Origin: Atopobium sp. oral taxon 810 str. F0209
Lineage (GTDB): Bacteria > Actinomycetota > Coriobacteriia > Coriobacteriales > Atopobiaceae
Direction of reading: 5' to 3'
DNA length: 64,000 bases
Assembly (NCBI RefSeq): GCF_000466405.1
Contig: NZ_KE952948.1
Location: 26,763 to 90,762, forward strand
The notes beneath the pieces are model-generated. The model made no database searches, was not told the DNA's origin, and saw only the letters and a list, made by a program, of their open reading frames with translations. Shown here piece by piece: positions 16,385 through 25,075 of the stretch (the first letter of the stretch is position 1; the number at the start of each line of letters is the position of its first letter). A program made the translations under genes and the position numbers.

Positions 16385-18517
16385 ATGGGCATTCGTACGC
16401 GCAGGGCCCGTCTGCATTCGCGCACACATATCGTCGGCTTTGGAATTGTTGGCGTTTTTGGCTTTTTAGCCTTATTCGCCGCCGCTGTGGGTATTTCTCT
16501 TGGAGCACTGGTTTCAAGCTGGCTCCAGAACCTACCTGACTATCAGTCAGCCGATGCCTATCTCGTGGCAGAGCCTACACAGGTGCTTGCCTCTGATGGC
16601 ACGGTCATGGCTGAGTACTATCTGCAAAATCGTCACTCTGTAAAGCAGGCTGACGTAGCAGATGCCGTATTCAAGGCCACCGTCGACGTTGAAGACGAGC
16701 GCTTCTACAAGCACAATGGTGTTGACCCGCAGGGTATTGCTCGAGCTATTGTTTCGCAGCTTGCTGGTCGCTCTGAGGGTGCATCTACCATCACTCAGCA
16801 GCTTGTCCGCAATACTGTCTTGTCTGATGAACAATTCGAGCAGAGCCTCAAGCGCAAAGTTCGCGAGGCCTATATTGCCATTCAGATGGAAAAGACCTAC
16901 ACCAAAGACCAGATTCTGATGATGTATCTCAACACCATCTACTATGGTCATGGTGCTTATGGCATTGAAGCTGCAAGCAAAACTTACTTTAATAAGAGCG
17001 CCAAAGACCTCGATCTCAATGAAGCCACAACTTTGGCTGGTATCCCCAACTCTCCTGGCTATTTTGATCCCACAGTCAACATGGAGGCCTGCAAGAAGCG
17101 CCGCAACCATGTACTTGACCGTATGCTTGCAATTGGTGATATCAGCAAGGAAGACTATGACAAGGTTAAGAGCGCAGATATCAAGCTCAACCTAGGCAGC
17201 TTCAAAGAATCTGATAGCTCTAGTCCCTACTTTACCGACTATGTCCGCGAACTACTACTTAAGGACTTTGATCAGGATCTGATTCTCAAGGGCGGCCTGA
17301 AGGTCTACACCACACTCGACCTTAATTGGCAAAAAGCTGCCGAGGAAGCCGTATCCGACCAACTCAAGACCATTGATGACGACCAACTACAAGCAGCACT
17401 GTGCGCTATTGACCCTGGCACTGGTTATGTCAAAGCCATGGTCGGTGGCAGAAGTTACAAGAAGAGCCAGTACAACATGGCTACCCAAGCAAGGCGTCAG
17501 CCTGGTTCGAGCTTTAAGGCGTTTACGCTGGTAGCAGCGCTTGAAGCGGGTGTGAACCCTAATATTTACTTGGATTGTAGCTCTCCGCAGCAGATTACCA
17601 GCACTTGGAAGGTACAAAACTACGCCAACGAGAATCTTGGTATTCTGACTCTGCAACAGGCACTTGCGGTGTCTTCTAACACAGGCTTTGCACGGGTTGC
17701 CATGGGTATTGGCGCCGACAAGATTGTAACTACTGCTCATGATATGGGCATTGATGTTGACCTACCTGCTTATCCTGCTATTACCTTGGGTACCGAGGGT
17801 GTACCTCCCATTCAAATGGCAGAAGGCTATGCCACACTTGCCACTGGCGGTATCCACCATGATGCCGTTGCTATTACACGTATCGAAGACCGCAACGGTA
17901 ATATCGTCTACGAGCATAAAGATGATGGTAAGCGCACTGTACCTGCAGAGATTGCTCAGGCTGCAACTGAAGCTCTGCAAACTGTTGTCACGAGTAGCAG
18001 CGGTACGGCAAATGTTGTCTCCTACACCACCAACTACAACCAGCCCATCGCTGGTAAGACTGGCACAACCGAGGACTTCCGTGACCTATGGTTCTGCGGA
18101 TATACACCTCAGGTTTCAGTTGCGGTATGGGTGGGCAACGAAGATAACACTCCTGTCTTGGTACATGGCAGCTACCTGCATCCTTATAACACCGCCTGCC
18201 CCATCTTTGTAGGCTTTACCAATGCCATTCTCAAAGATACAGCACGTGAGGAGTTCCCCACCACAGACAAAAAGCCCACCTACAAGGACAATAGCGCTTG
18301 GGACTTTGCTCGCACCTATACCATGGAATACGAAGTCGAGGAAAAGACCGAAGAGACCACAACTGAGCAGAACACTGAAAATACCGAGAATACTGAGAAC
18401 AATACTCAGAACAACGAAAATCAGACCGATCCTAATAATGGCGGCGGAGCTACAACTCCTGACAACACCGACAATAGTGGTGATGAGCAGCAACAAGATG
18501 CGCCTGCGGGTGAGTAA
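16385..18517 (+). CDS. Class A penicillin-binding protein 1A
   Basis: 710 residues: short basic N-terminus, one membrane helix (about 19-48), a GT51 glycosyltransferase domain (VEDERFYKHNGVDPQGIAR, GASTITQQLVRN, KEDYDKV), then a transpeptidase domain with SxxK in PGSSFKAF, SSNT, and KTGTTEDFRD. It polymerises and cross-links peptidoglycan outside the membrane. The last 60 residues are a low-complexity Thr/Glu/Asn tail, typical of actinobacterial and streptococcal PBP1a. Divergent from tyrS; followed by a hairpin shared with argR. Confidence 0.96.
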   Translation: MGIRTRRARLHSRTHIVGFGIVGVFGFLALFAAAVGISLGALVSSWLQNLPDYQSADAYLVAEPTQVLASDGTVMAEYYLQNRHSVKQADVADAVFKATVDVEDERFYKHNGVDPQGIARAIVSQLAGRSEGASTITQQLVRNTVLSDEQFEQSLKRKVREAYIAIQMEKTYTKDQILMMYLNTIYYGHGAYGIEAASKTYFNKSAKDLDLNEATTLAGIPNSPGYFDPTVNMEACKKRRNHVLDRMLAIGDISKEDYDKVKSADIKLNLGSFKESDSSSPYFTDYVRELLLKDFDQDLILKGGLKVYTTLDLNWQKAAEEAVSDQLKTIDDDQLQAALCAIDPGTGYVKAMVGGRSYKKSQYNMATQARRQPGSSFKAFTLVAALEAGVNPNIYLDCSSPQQITSTWKVQNYANENLGILTLQQALAVSSNTGFARVAMGIGADKIVTTAHDMGIDVDLPAYPAITLGTEGVPPIQMAEGYATLATGGIHHDAVAITRIEDRNGNIVYEHKDDGKRTVPAEIAQAATEALQTVVTSSSGTANVVSYTTNYNQPIAGKTGTTEDFRDLWFCGYTPQVSVAVWVGNEDNTPVLVHGSYLHPYNTACPIFVGFTNAILKDTAREEFPTTDKKPTYKDNSAWDFARTYTMEYEVEEKTEETTTEQNTENTENTENNTQNNENQTDPNNGGGATTPDNTDNSGDEQQQDAPAGE

Positions 18518-18546
18518 CAGTTACTTGTGTGACCCTTATACTGATA

Positions 18547-18581
18547 AAAAGCATGCTCGACTCAACATCAAGCGTGCTTTT
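18547..18581. terminator. Bidirectional terminator between pbp1A and argR
   Basis: AAAAGCATGCT pairs with AGCGTGCTTTT (one G-U pair), with A and T tracts on both sides, so it can end transcription from either strand. The 3' arm is repeated directly afterwards (AAGCGTGCTTTTTT, 18585-18597), offering an alternative pairing. Confidence 0.75.
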
Positions 18582-18620
18582 ATCAAGCGTGCTTTTTTGT
18601 TGCCATGCTTACATGTAAAG

Positions 18621-19058
18621 CTACTTGTGCGTACTGCGCAGCTTTTCTATGAGATTGAGCAACTCGATTGCTGCCTCGTCATCAGCCGAAACTACAAGTA
18701 CCGTATCGTTACCAGCAACGGATCCGCAAACATCGTGCAAAGCTGCCGCATCAACAGCAGCAGCGACACCTGGAGCAGTACCCGGCTGACTTTTAATAAT
18801 CACAAGATTGTGAGCACGATCAACATTTAACACAAATTCAGAAACCATGCGCTGAAGATGCAGGTCTTCGGCGAGCACATAGATACCTTCAGAGAGCTTA
18901 CGCAAACCCATATCGGCAATATCGCGCGAAACAGTAGCCTGAGTGCATTTATATCCGATATCCTGCAGTTCATCAACTAACTCACGCTGAGTACGGATGG
19001 ACTTGCCGCGGACAATATCACGAATAGCATCTTGCCTACTGTTGCGTCTTTTCACCAT
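18621..19058 (-). CDS. argR: Arginine repressor
   Basis: 145 residues from ATG 19058 (MVKRRNSRQDAIRDIVRG); a GTG four codons upstream is the alternative. The N-terminal winged helix shows CTQATVSRDIADMGLRKL. The C-terminal hexamerisation and arginine-binding domain shows TAPGVAAAVDAAALHD and GNDTVLVVSADDE. It represses arginine biosynthesis or activates catabolism on binding arginine. No arg genes are nearby. TATGCAT motifs at 19083-19089 and 19150-19156 upstream could be operator parts. Confidence 0.94.
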   Translation of the reverse strand: MVKRRNSRQDAIRDIVRGKSIRTQRELVDELQDIGYKCTQATVSRDIADMGLRKLSEGIYVLAEDLHLQRMVSEFVLNVDRAHNLVIIKSQPGTAPGVAAAVDAAALHDVCGSVAGNDTVLVVSADDEAAIELLNLIEKLRSTHK

Positions 19059-19473
19059 AATCAACCCCACAAATCCGATATGTATGCATAAACCTCAAAA
19101 TTCAAAGGTCATAATACCTTCTCATTTGAGCTGCATGAGATATAGCCACTATGCATCATACCTACTTAATAATCGAATAATTGAACTTTATGTTTGAACG
19201 AGCGGCAAGCGGTAAGAACCAAGGGGACAAACGGAGTTTTACACGTCTCCTGCACATAGTTTAGCTATACATTAAGCACTTATAAATCTTCGAAAGAATT
19301 CTCAAAAGGATTACTGATAGCTCAATATGTTAGTTTTCATGAAAAACATGCGTTACCATTCGCATATTTTTTCTCAGCTAGATTTGCGGGCTTGGCATAC
19401 TATAGATATGGAATACAAGGCACTAAGCTGCTCAGCCTCATAGAGCAGCAAAGTTATAGCTGAGAGGATTCCC
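19059..19473. other. 415-base AT-rich intergenic region between argR and the C39-like gene
   Basis: Holds the divergent promoters of argR and the C39-like gene. Two TATGCAT motifs 67 bases apart lie near argR. A TACTAT at 19399-19404 could be a -10 box for the downstream gene, but no convincing -35 is seen. A hairpin leader ends the region. No coding frame or known RNA gene is recognised. Confidence 0.5.
19427..19464 (+). promoter_or_regulatory. Leader hairpins before the C39-like gene
   Basis: GCTGCTC (19427-19433) pairs with GAGCAGC (19443-19449). An overlapping segment, CTCAGC (19431-19436), can instead pair with GCTGAG (19459-19464), which runs into the AGAGGA ribosome site. The two pairings exclude each other, so a translational switch is possible but unproven. 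Confidence 0.3.
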
Positions 19474-20715
19474 ATGTCCAATTATGCAGATTCAAACCGT
19501 GGCGGTTCGCGTCCGCGTTCTGGCGGCTATTCCGATCGTCCTGCTCGCCTACGTTCTACTTCTAGCAATAGTGGAGCAGGACAAGGTGCTCGTCGTGGAT
19601 ACCGTTCTGGGCAGGGTCCTTCTCATGATAGACGCGGCGGTCAACGTCCCTATCGCTCCAATCGCAATTATCGTACCATCAACGGTCATGACACTGGCTA
19701 TTCATTGCGCCAGCGCGGCATCAACTTTAGTGGACGCAAAGGCGGTCTGCTTTCCAATCTTGATCAGCGTAGTCTCCTCATTCTTGCTGGCGGCATTATT
19801 GCTCTGCTTATTTTGATATTTGCTATCTCAAGCTGTGTCCGCGGATGTGCTTCTGGAGCAAACAAGAAAAATAATTCAACCAGTTCAGTCAACTCTCAGG
19901 ACACTAGGGTCTCAGCTAGTGCGTCCCCTGACATCACCAGCAAGCTCACCCCTGCTTTGGATAACGCTGACAGTTTGTACAAGATTGCTAAAAATGCTGA
20001 CAAATATAAGGATAGCCGCATGATTGATTTGGCTGTTAACGAGCCAAATGCTATTAAGTTTGTCCTCACCTACCCCGATGCCGACCACACCAGCGGTGCA
20101 TATGAAGACACTGTTGAAAAAGGTACCTATCCTTTACTCTTTGATTGGGATTCTCGTTGGGGTAATGTGGATTTTGGCGACGGCGCTCTTGGCGTCACAG
20201 GTTCTGGCCCCACTTCACTTGCCATGGCTTATATGGGTCTCACTGGTAAAACCGACCAAACTCCCGCCACGATTGCCAAAGCAATTGCTGATGCAGGTGC
20301 AGATTCTGGCGACACGGGCATGGCAACGTCCTTCTTTGACAAGGGCATCTCAACTGTGGGCCTAAGCGTTACTTCAATGGAAGTTAGCAAAGACAATCTG
20401 CACTCTATTTTGGGCAATGGAAGCCCTGCTTTGGTACAAGTAAAAGACGATAGCCTTACGGCATCAGCACATTGGATACTTGTAATTGGCTATGGCAACG
20501 ATGGCTCGATTGTCGTTTATGATCCCACCTCATCGGCGGTATCTTCCCACAGTTGGGATGCAGGTACCATCAGCTCAAGTGCAAGCGCACTTTACTCGGT
20601 AGGCGTTGCCGCACAAAACGATACGAGCGACGGATCCGATAGCAACAACAGCGACTCTGGTACAAGCGACACTGGAGATACATCTTCCGATACCGCCGAC
20701 AGTTCCAACCAGTAA
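19474..20715 (+). CDS. Membrane-anchored C39-like cysteine peptidase homologue with Cys-to-Ser substitution
   Basis: 413 residues. Disordered Gly/Arg/Ser N-terminus (1-97), one membrane helix (about 99-121), a spacer, then a papain-like C39_2 domain (about 218-385) and a Ser/Asp-rich tail. The domain has the usual DWDSRWGN and GPTSLAM signatures and the histidine in SAHWILVIGY (His333), with YDPTS after it. The nucleophile position, normally Cys in SGCGPTS, is Ser244 (GSGPTS, codon TCT at 20203-20205). The outer domain therefore probably binds rather than cuts peptides. It is flanked by its own leader and terminators. Confidence 0.8.
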   Translation: MSNYADSNRGGSRPRSGGYSDRPARLRSTSSNSGAGQGARRGYRSGQGPSHDRRGGQRPYRSNRNYRTINGHDTGYSLRQRGINFSGRKGGLLSNLDQRSLLILAGGIIALLILIFAISSCVRGCASGANKKNNSTSSVNSQDTRVSASASPDITSKLTPALDNADSLYKIAKNADKYKDSRMIDLAVNEPNAIKFVLTYPDADHTSGAYEDTVEKGTYPLLFDWDSRWGNVDFGDGALGVTGSGPTSLAMAYMGLTGKTDQTPATIAKAIADAGADSGDTGMATSFFDKGISTVGLSVTSMEVSKDNLHSILGNGSPALVQVKDDSLTASAHWILVIGYGNDGSIVVYDPTSSAVSSHSWDAGTISSSASALYSVGVAAQNDTSDGSDSNNSDSGTSDTGDTSSDTADSSNQ

Positions 20716-20778
20716 GCCATCTGGGCAGGTCGATTTTTTGCCAATGAGGAATTAGGATTCCTTTTCGATTGGGATGAT

Positions 20779-20812
20779 GAACGGTGGACCTTTTCTTCTC
20801 TTAGGACCGTTC
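20779..20812. terminator. Hairpin downstream of the C39-like gene
   Basis: GAACGGT pairs with ACCGTTC across a 20-base loop. No strong T-run follows, so it may be a processing or pausing structure; the stronger terminator is at 20848-20879. Confidence 0.4.
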
Positions 20813-20847
20813 CACAATAGGCAAGACAGACCAAACAAACACATGAA

Positions 20848-20879
20848 AAAAGCCCACACCTGCAAGGATGTGGGCTTTT
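20848..20879. terminator. Bidirectional terminator between the C39-like gene and pgm
   Basis: AAAAGCCCACA pairs perfectly with TGTGGGCTTTT around a 10-base loop, with A and T tracts on either side. It serves the convergent genes ending at 20715 and 20910. Confidence 0.88.
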
Positions 20880-20909
20880 GCGTAAGCTTATAACAAGCAG
20901 AGCGCCATG

Positions 20910-22634
20910 CTACGAGAGGATCTTCTCGCTAGCAGCACGAAGTTTTGCCTCAACCTCTTCGGCTTCAGCGCGCGTTGCGCCCTTAGCAAAGAGGTATGCC
21001 TTGACCTTGGGCTCGGTACCAGAAGGACGGAAGATAACCTTGTTGTCGTCTTCCAAGCGATACTCGATAACGTTTGCCTTGGGCAGGGTCTGCTTGGGCT
21101 CCTTCTGAAGACCACCCACGATAGCCATCTGAGCACCAGTGGCAAAGTCGGTAGTACCGATAACCTTGTAACCAGCAATCTCGGTCAGAGGCTTCTCGCG
21201 CAAACCAGCCATAATCTCTGCCATGCGCGCAGCACCTGCAGCACCTGGGAAGGAAGCATTGACCGTACCATTGAGATAGTAACCGTACTTCTGATACAAG
21301 GCATCCATAGCCTCGTAGAGATCCATACCCTTAGCTGCATAATATGCACTCATCTCTACTGCGAGCATCGTGGCAACGATTGCATCTTTGTCACGAGCGT
21401 GAGTACCTACGAGGTAACCATAGCTCTCCTCAAAGCCCATGAGGTAGCGGTCTTCTTCACCCGCATCTTTAAGCAGGTCAATCTGGCCACCAATATACTT
21501 AAAGCCAGTCAGCACGCGACGCATCTCAAAGCCATAATCACGAGCCAAAGCATCAGGCATGACAGAAGAAACAATGGTAGAAACAGCAACCTTGCGGGTC
21601 ACATCCTCGCCATTTTCCTTGGCCATGGTTGCCAGCCAGTCCATCAGCAATACGCCCATCTCATTGCCGGAAAGCAGCACATAGCCACCATCGTGAGGAA
21701 TAGCGCAACCCATACGGTCGGCATCAGGGTCGGTAGCCACCATGAAGTTCGGCTTGACCTTGTCGCACAAATCCAAACCCAGCTGCAGTGCCTCGCGGAA
21801 TTCAGGGTTGGGGTACTGGCAAGTTGGGAAATGTCCGTCAGGCTCTGCTTGCTCGGGAACAACGGTCACGTCCTCAACGCCAATCTCCTTGAGGATGCGC
21901 GTGACGCACTCCATACCAGTGCCATTGAGCGGTGTATAGACAACCTTGAAGCCCTCGGGAGCCTTAAAGCCAGGAACAGAGACCTTCTTGACAGACTCGA
22001 TAAAGTTGTCGAGAACCTCCTCAGGCGTCCACTCAACCAAACCCTGAGCCAAGGCTTCGTCAAAGTCCATCATCTTGACTGCATCAAACATGGGCGTACG
22101 CGCGATAGAAGCGGAAATCTCATCTGCAGCTTCATTGGCAATCTGGCAGCCGTTGTCGTCATAGACTTTATAACCGTTGTACTGGGCGGGATTGTGAGAA
22201 GCAGTCAGCACGATACCAGCAGAAGTATGCAGGTAGCGCACGGCAAATGACAGCGTTGGCACAGGCTCGATACGAGGATAGACATACACATGGATGCCAT
22301 TTGCAGCCAAAACCCCTGCTGCGACCTTCTGGAAATCCTCACCCTTAAGACGAGAGTCACGGGCAAGTGCCAGCGAGGGATTTTCGTAGTGAGCATTCAG
22401 ATAATCTGCAACGCCCTGAGTAGCTTGAGCTACAACATGCACATTCATGCGATTGGTACCAACACCAATCGTGCCGCGCAGACCTGCCGTGCCAAACTCA
22501 AGGTCGCGATAAAACGCATCGTTGAGTTTTTCCTCATTTCCAGGGGCCATCAGGTCTTCGAGCTCAGATTTGAGATCAGCTTCTGTGACGTTCTCAGCCC
22601 AAAGCTGTACCTTGTCCTGAATCTCTTTGTCCAT
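20910..22634 (-). CDS. Phosphoglucomutase/phosphomannomutase (PgcA-like)
   Basis: 574 residues, the length of the PgcA/PGM2 branch of alpha-D-phosphohexomutases. Visible: phosphoserine loop TASHNPAQYNGYKVYDD, metal loop DPDADRMG, sugar-binding GFEESYGYL and phosphate-binding RPSGTEPKVKAY. It interconverts glucose-1-P and glucose-6-P, linking maltodextrin and glycogen breakdown and wall-sugar precursors to glycolysis. The start ATG follows GAAAGGCTGACT. The RlmKL gene ends 206 bases upstream, so it likely has its own promoter. Confidence 0.94.
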   Translation of the reverse strand: MDKEIQDKVQLWAENVTEADLKSELEDLMAPGNEEKLNDAFYRDLEFGTAGLRGTIGVGTNRMNVHVVAQATQGVADYLNAHYENPSLALARDSRLKGEDFQKVAAGVLAANGIHVYVYPRIEPVPTLSFAVRYLHTSAGIVLTASHNPAQYNGYKVYDDNGCQIANEAADEISASIARTPMFDAVKMMDFDEALAQGLVEWTPEEVLDNFIESVKKVSVPGFKAPEGFKVVYTPLNGTGMECVTRILKEIGVEDVTVVPEQAEPDGHFPTCQYPNPEFREALQLGLDLCDKVKPNFMVATDPDADRMGCAIPHDGGYVLLSGNEMGVLLMDWLATMAKENGEDVTRKVAVSTIVSSVMPDALARDYGFEMRRVLTGFKYIGGQIDLLKDAGEEDRYLMGFEESYGYLVGTHARDKDAIVATMLAVEMSAYYAAKGMDLYEAMDALYQKYGYYLNGTVNASFPGAAGAARMAEIMAGLREKPLTEIAGYKVIGTTDFATGAQMAIVGGLQKEPKQTLPKANVIEYRLEDDNKVIFRPSGTEPKVKAYLFAKGATRAEAEEVEAKLRAASEKILS

Positions 22635-22840
22635 AGTCAGCCTTTCTGTCGAGCCGCGACACTTGTCTGCGGCCTTCTCGCATACTTAATTTAGTTTACC
22701 CCGACAGAGTGCATGAAAGCCGAGCAAGACGGCAGAAGGTGGTATTTACCAAGGCTAAAGAACAAGTCTGTCACCCGAAACGGACAAAAGACTTACATCC
22801 TCTATCTTTTCTCAAGCAGAGCTGGGTATTAGCAAACTTT

Positions 22841-25036
22841 CTAGACCGCAGTCGGCCGACAGCGCCGCACGATATAGCAATGATGAATACGCTTATTGCG
22901 CAAAAAATCATCGGGGATTGTTTGGTCAGTAATATCACTAAGCTCCACTCCTGCTTTGGCAAGTTTTTCAAACTCTGGTACAAAGTCTCGCAAATTGCAG
23001 CAAAACACACAGCTACCCGCCCGTGTCAGCAAACGCGAAACACCAATCAAGAGTTCCACATGGTCTCGCTGAATATCAAACGAAGAACTCTTCATACGCG
23101 AGGAATTGGAGAAAGTAGGAGGATCAAGATAAATCAAATCCCAGCGATTGCGTGTATGGCGTTGCTCATTTACCCAGCTCAAGACATCCGCTTGTATATA
23201 TTCATGCTCAGGCCCACCAAAACCATTGCGCCCCATATTGCGCTCAGCCCACTCCAGATAGGGACGGGAAAGGTCAACCGTCGTCGTATATTTGGCACCA
23301 CCATCCGCAGCATAACAGCTCGCACTACCCGTATAGGCAAAAAGATTCAAGAAACGCTTGGAGCCAGCAGTTGCTTTGGCCATCTCGCGAATACGTGCGC
23401 GAATATCACGGGTATCTAGGAAAAGCCCCACGTCCAGCCCACCTGAAAAATTGAGCTCAAAAGTCAGTCCGCCCTCATCTACGAGATGTGCTCCAGCAGG
23501 TAGAGCAAGCTTACCTTTCTTTGCTGCACTATCACGTACTACTTGGCGATTTGCATATTGCGAGCCACCGCGAGCACGCAAGCGCTGACGCACAAAGATA
23601 TCTCCTGCAGCCACACCTAAAACAGGCGCTGCAATAGCAAGAGCATCCGAAAGTCGAGTGCGCGCTAAAGCAGGGTCAATTTCCTTGGGTGCAGCGTACT
23701 CAGACAATACCGCCCAAGGGCCCCCTCCCGTTCCACCATATTTGGCTTCATCAATGAGCACAGAAGGTTCAAAACGCTCAATAGCGACAGCATAATCCGG
23801 TAGGTCAGCATCATATACACGGTAGGCGCCTACATCCTCGCGACGTGCCCAACGGCGACGCAGTCGCCAAGCTTTTTCCAAGCGGCGGGCAAATTGCTCA
23901 CTTGAGGGTAGTTCCACCATCACAGTCGAACCATTCTTGAGCGCAAGCGGCATACCTTGACGCGTGTCTTCTCCTAGCTCGTAGGCTGCAAGCACTCCTT
24001 CATCTGCGCCAAGATAGATGCGTTCCTCCAGCGTGGGCTCTAAACCCAAAGTCACACCAAGGCTTTTGTCACGCCCAAGCACGGCAAGAGTTGAACCCGA
24101 TGGCAAAGCTGCTGCAGCAGAACGTGCCTGTGCCAGCTCGCGCGATGTTTCAGCAAAGTCTGCAGCTCCACTTAGATCACAGCAAAGCAAAACATCAGCA
24201 GCTCCAAGCTGCGCAGCATCAAGCCCGTCTATACCAACGTCAATAAAGTTTGCTGTCGTACTGGCTTCGGCAGCCGCCTCCGCGCGTTCATCAGCCTCAT
24301 CAAGCAAAGCAAACCACGCTGCTTCATCATGTCTAAGCCACGACTCAAAGCTCCAACGATGCCGTAACAAATTGGGTGCTCTGTCATCGCGCTCTACTTG
24401 TGCTTCCGCAAGCAGAGTCGCTGCCCTCGCTCCTAGTACCAACAAAGTTGGTGTTTGGTGCCTACACAGGCGATACCAACCGCCTGCTGCCAAAAGTGCT
24501 GCCGCATAGTCGGGACGCAAAGATTCACGCAGACTGGATTCGCGCCGCCCATCGCGGTGGAAAAGTGGCTCTCCCGCCAGCTCAATACCTATTACTGCTC
24601 GCTCACGCGAAAGACGAACCATCACCGTCAAATCTGCTTGACTGGGATCTGTGGCCAATCGCACGCCACGCATCTCTGCCATACGGTCGGCAATAGCATC
24701 TTTAGTACGCAGAGCAGTAAAACGAGTATTGCGTAGCTCAGAATTAGTGCCATGCGCATCAACCGAAATGGTTGCTGTACGTGGTAGCTCTTCTTCCCAA
24801 GCAATCTGTGATACACCCTCGTAAAGCTCATCAGCATTACGAGCACCTACACGCGCCAAAATCGCAACCACGCGGGAGGCAAGGCGCGACCATAGGCAGA
24901 CACGATAAGCATCTGCCAGTTTGCCTTCAAAGCCAACCTGTCCATGCAGGGGGCGCACACGAGGTGTACCCAAAGCCCGCAGTTCATCAGCGAGAAGGCT
25001 TTCAAATCCTGCAGGACAGCTGGCAAAAAACTCCAT
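22841..25036 (-). CDS. RlmKL-type 23S rRNA methyltransferase with degenerate RlmL half
   Basis: 731 residues from ATG 25036 (MEFFASCPAGFESLLADEL), preceded by GGAGGAAATA. Order: N-terminal ferredoxin-like and THUMP region (about 1-165), RlmL methyltransferase region (about 170-400), RlmK methyltransferase (about 420-731). The RlmK half is complete: LNLFAYTGSASCYA, TTTVDLSRPYLEWAERN and YLDPPTFSNS. The RlmL half keeps flanking landmarks (RHRWSFESW, YRVYDADLPDYAVA), but the SAM-binding DPMCGSG loop reads LLVLGARAATL (about 198-209) and the NPPYG motif reads DLSGAADF. So m7G2069 activity is likely kept and m2G2445 activity likely lost. The S10 peptidase gene ends 39 bases upstream. Confidence 0.9.
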   Translation of the reverse strand: MEFFASCPAGFESLLADELRALGTPRVRPLHGQVGFEGKLADAYRVCLWSRLASRVVAILARVGARNADELYEGVSQIAWEEELPRTATISVDAHGTNSELRNTRFTALRTKDAIADRMAEMRGVRLATDPSQADLTVMVRLSRERAVIGIELAGEPLFHRDGRRESSLRESLRPDYAAALLAAGGWYRLCRHQTPTLLVLGARAATLLAEAQVERDDRAPNLLRHRWSFESWLRHDEAAWFALLDEADERAEAAAEASTTANFIDVGIDGLDAAQLGAADVLLCCDLSGAADFAETSRELAQARSAAAALPSGSTLAVLGRDKSLGVTLGLEPTLEERIYLGADEGVLAAYELGEDTRQGMPLALKNGSTVMVELPSSEQFARRLEKAWRLRRRWARREDVGAYRVYDADLPDYAVAIERFEPSVLIDEAKYGGTGGGPWAVLSEYAAPKEIDPALARTRLSDALAIAAPVLGVAAGDIFVRQRLRARGGSQYANRQVVRDSAAKKGKLALPAGAHLVDEGGLTFELNFSGGLDVGLFLDTRDIRARIREMAKATAGSKRFLNLFAYTGSASCYAADGGAKYTTTVDLSRPYLEWAERNMGRNGFGGPEHEYIQADVLSWVNEQRHTRNRWDLIYLDPPTFSNSSRMKSSSFDIQRDHVELLIGVSRLLTRAGSCVFCCNLRDFVPEFEKLAKAGVELSDITDQTIPDDFLRNKRIHHCYIVRRCRPTAV

Positions 25037-25075
25037 TATTTCCTCCGGCGTGATTGCGTAGGTCAACACGCGTCT

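Noticed and set aside
20907..22250. 447-codon plus-strand open frame
   Set aside because: Antisense to the phosphoglucomutase gene; no family resemblance.
24390..24500. Compensating frameshifts restoring the RlmL SAM motif
   Set aside because: I translated the segment in all three minus frames; none gives DPMCGSG, so the loss looks like substitution rather than frameshift.
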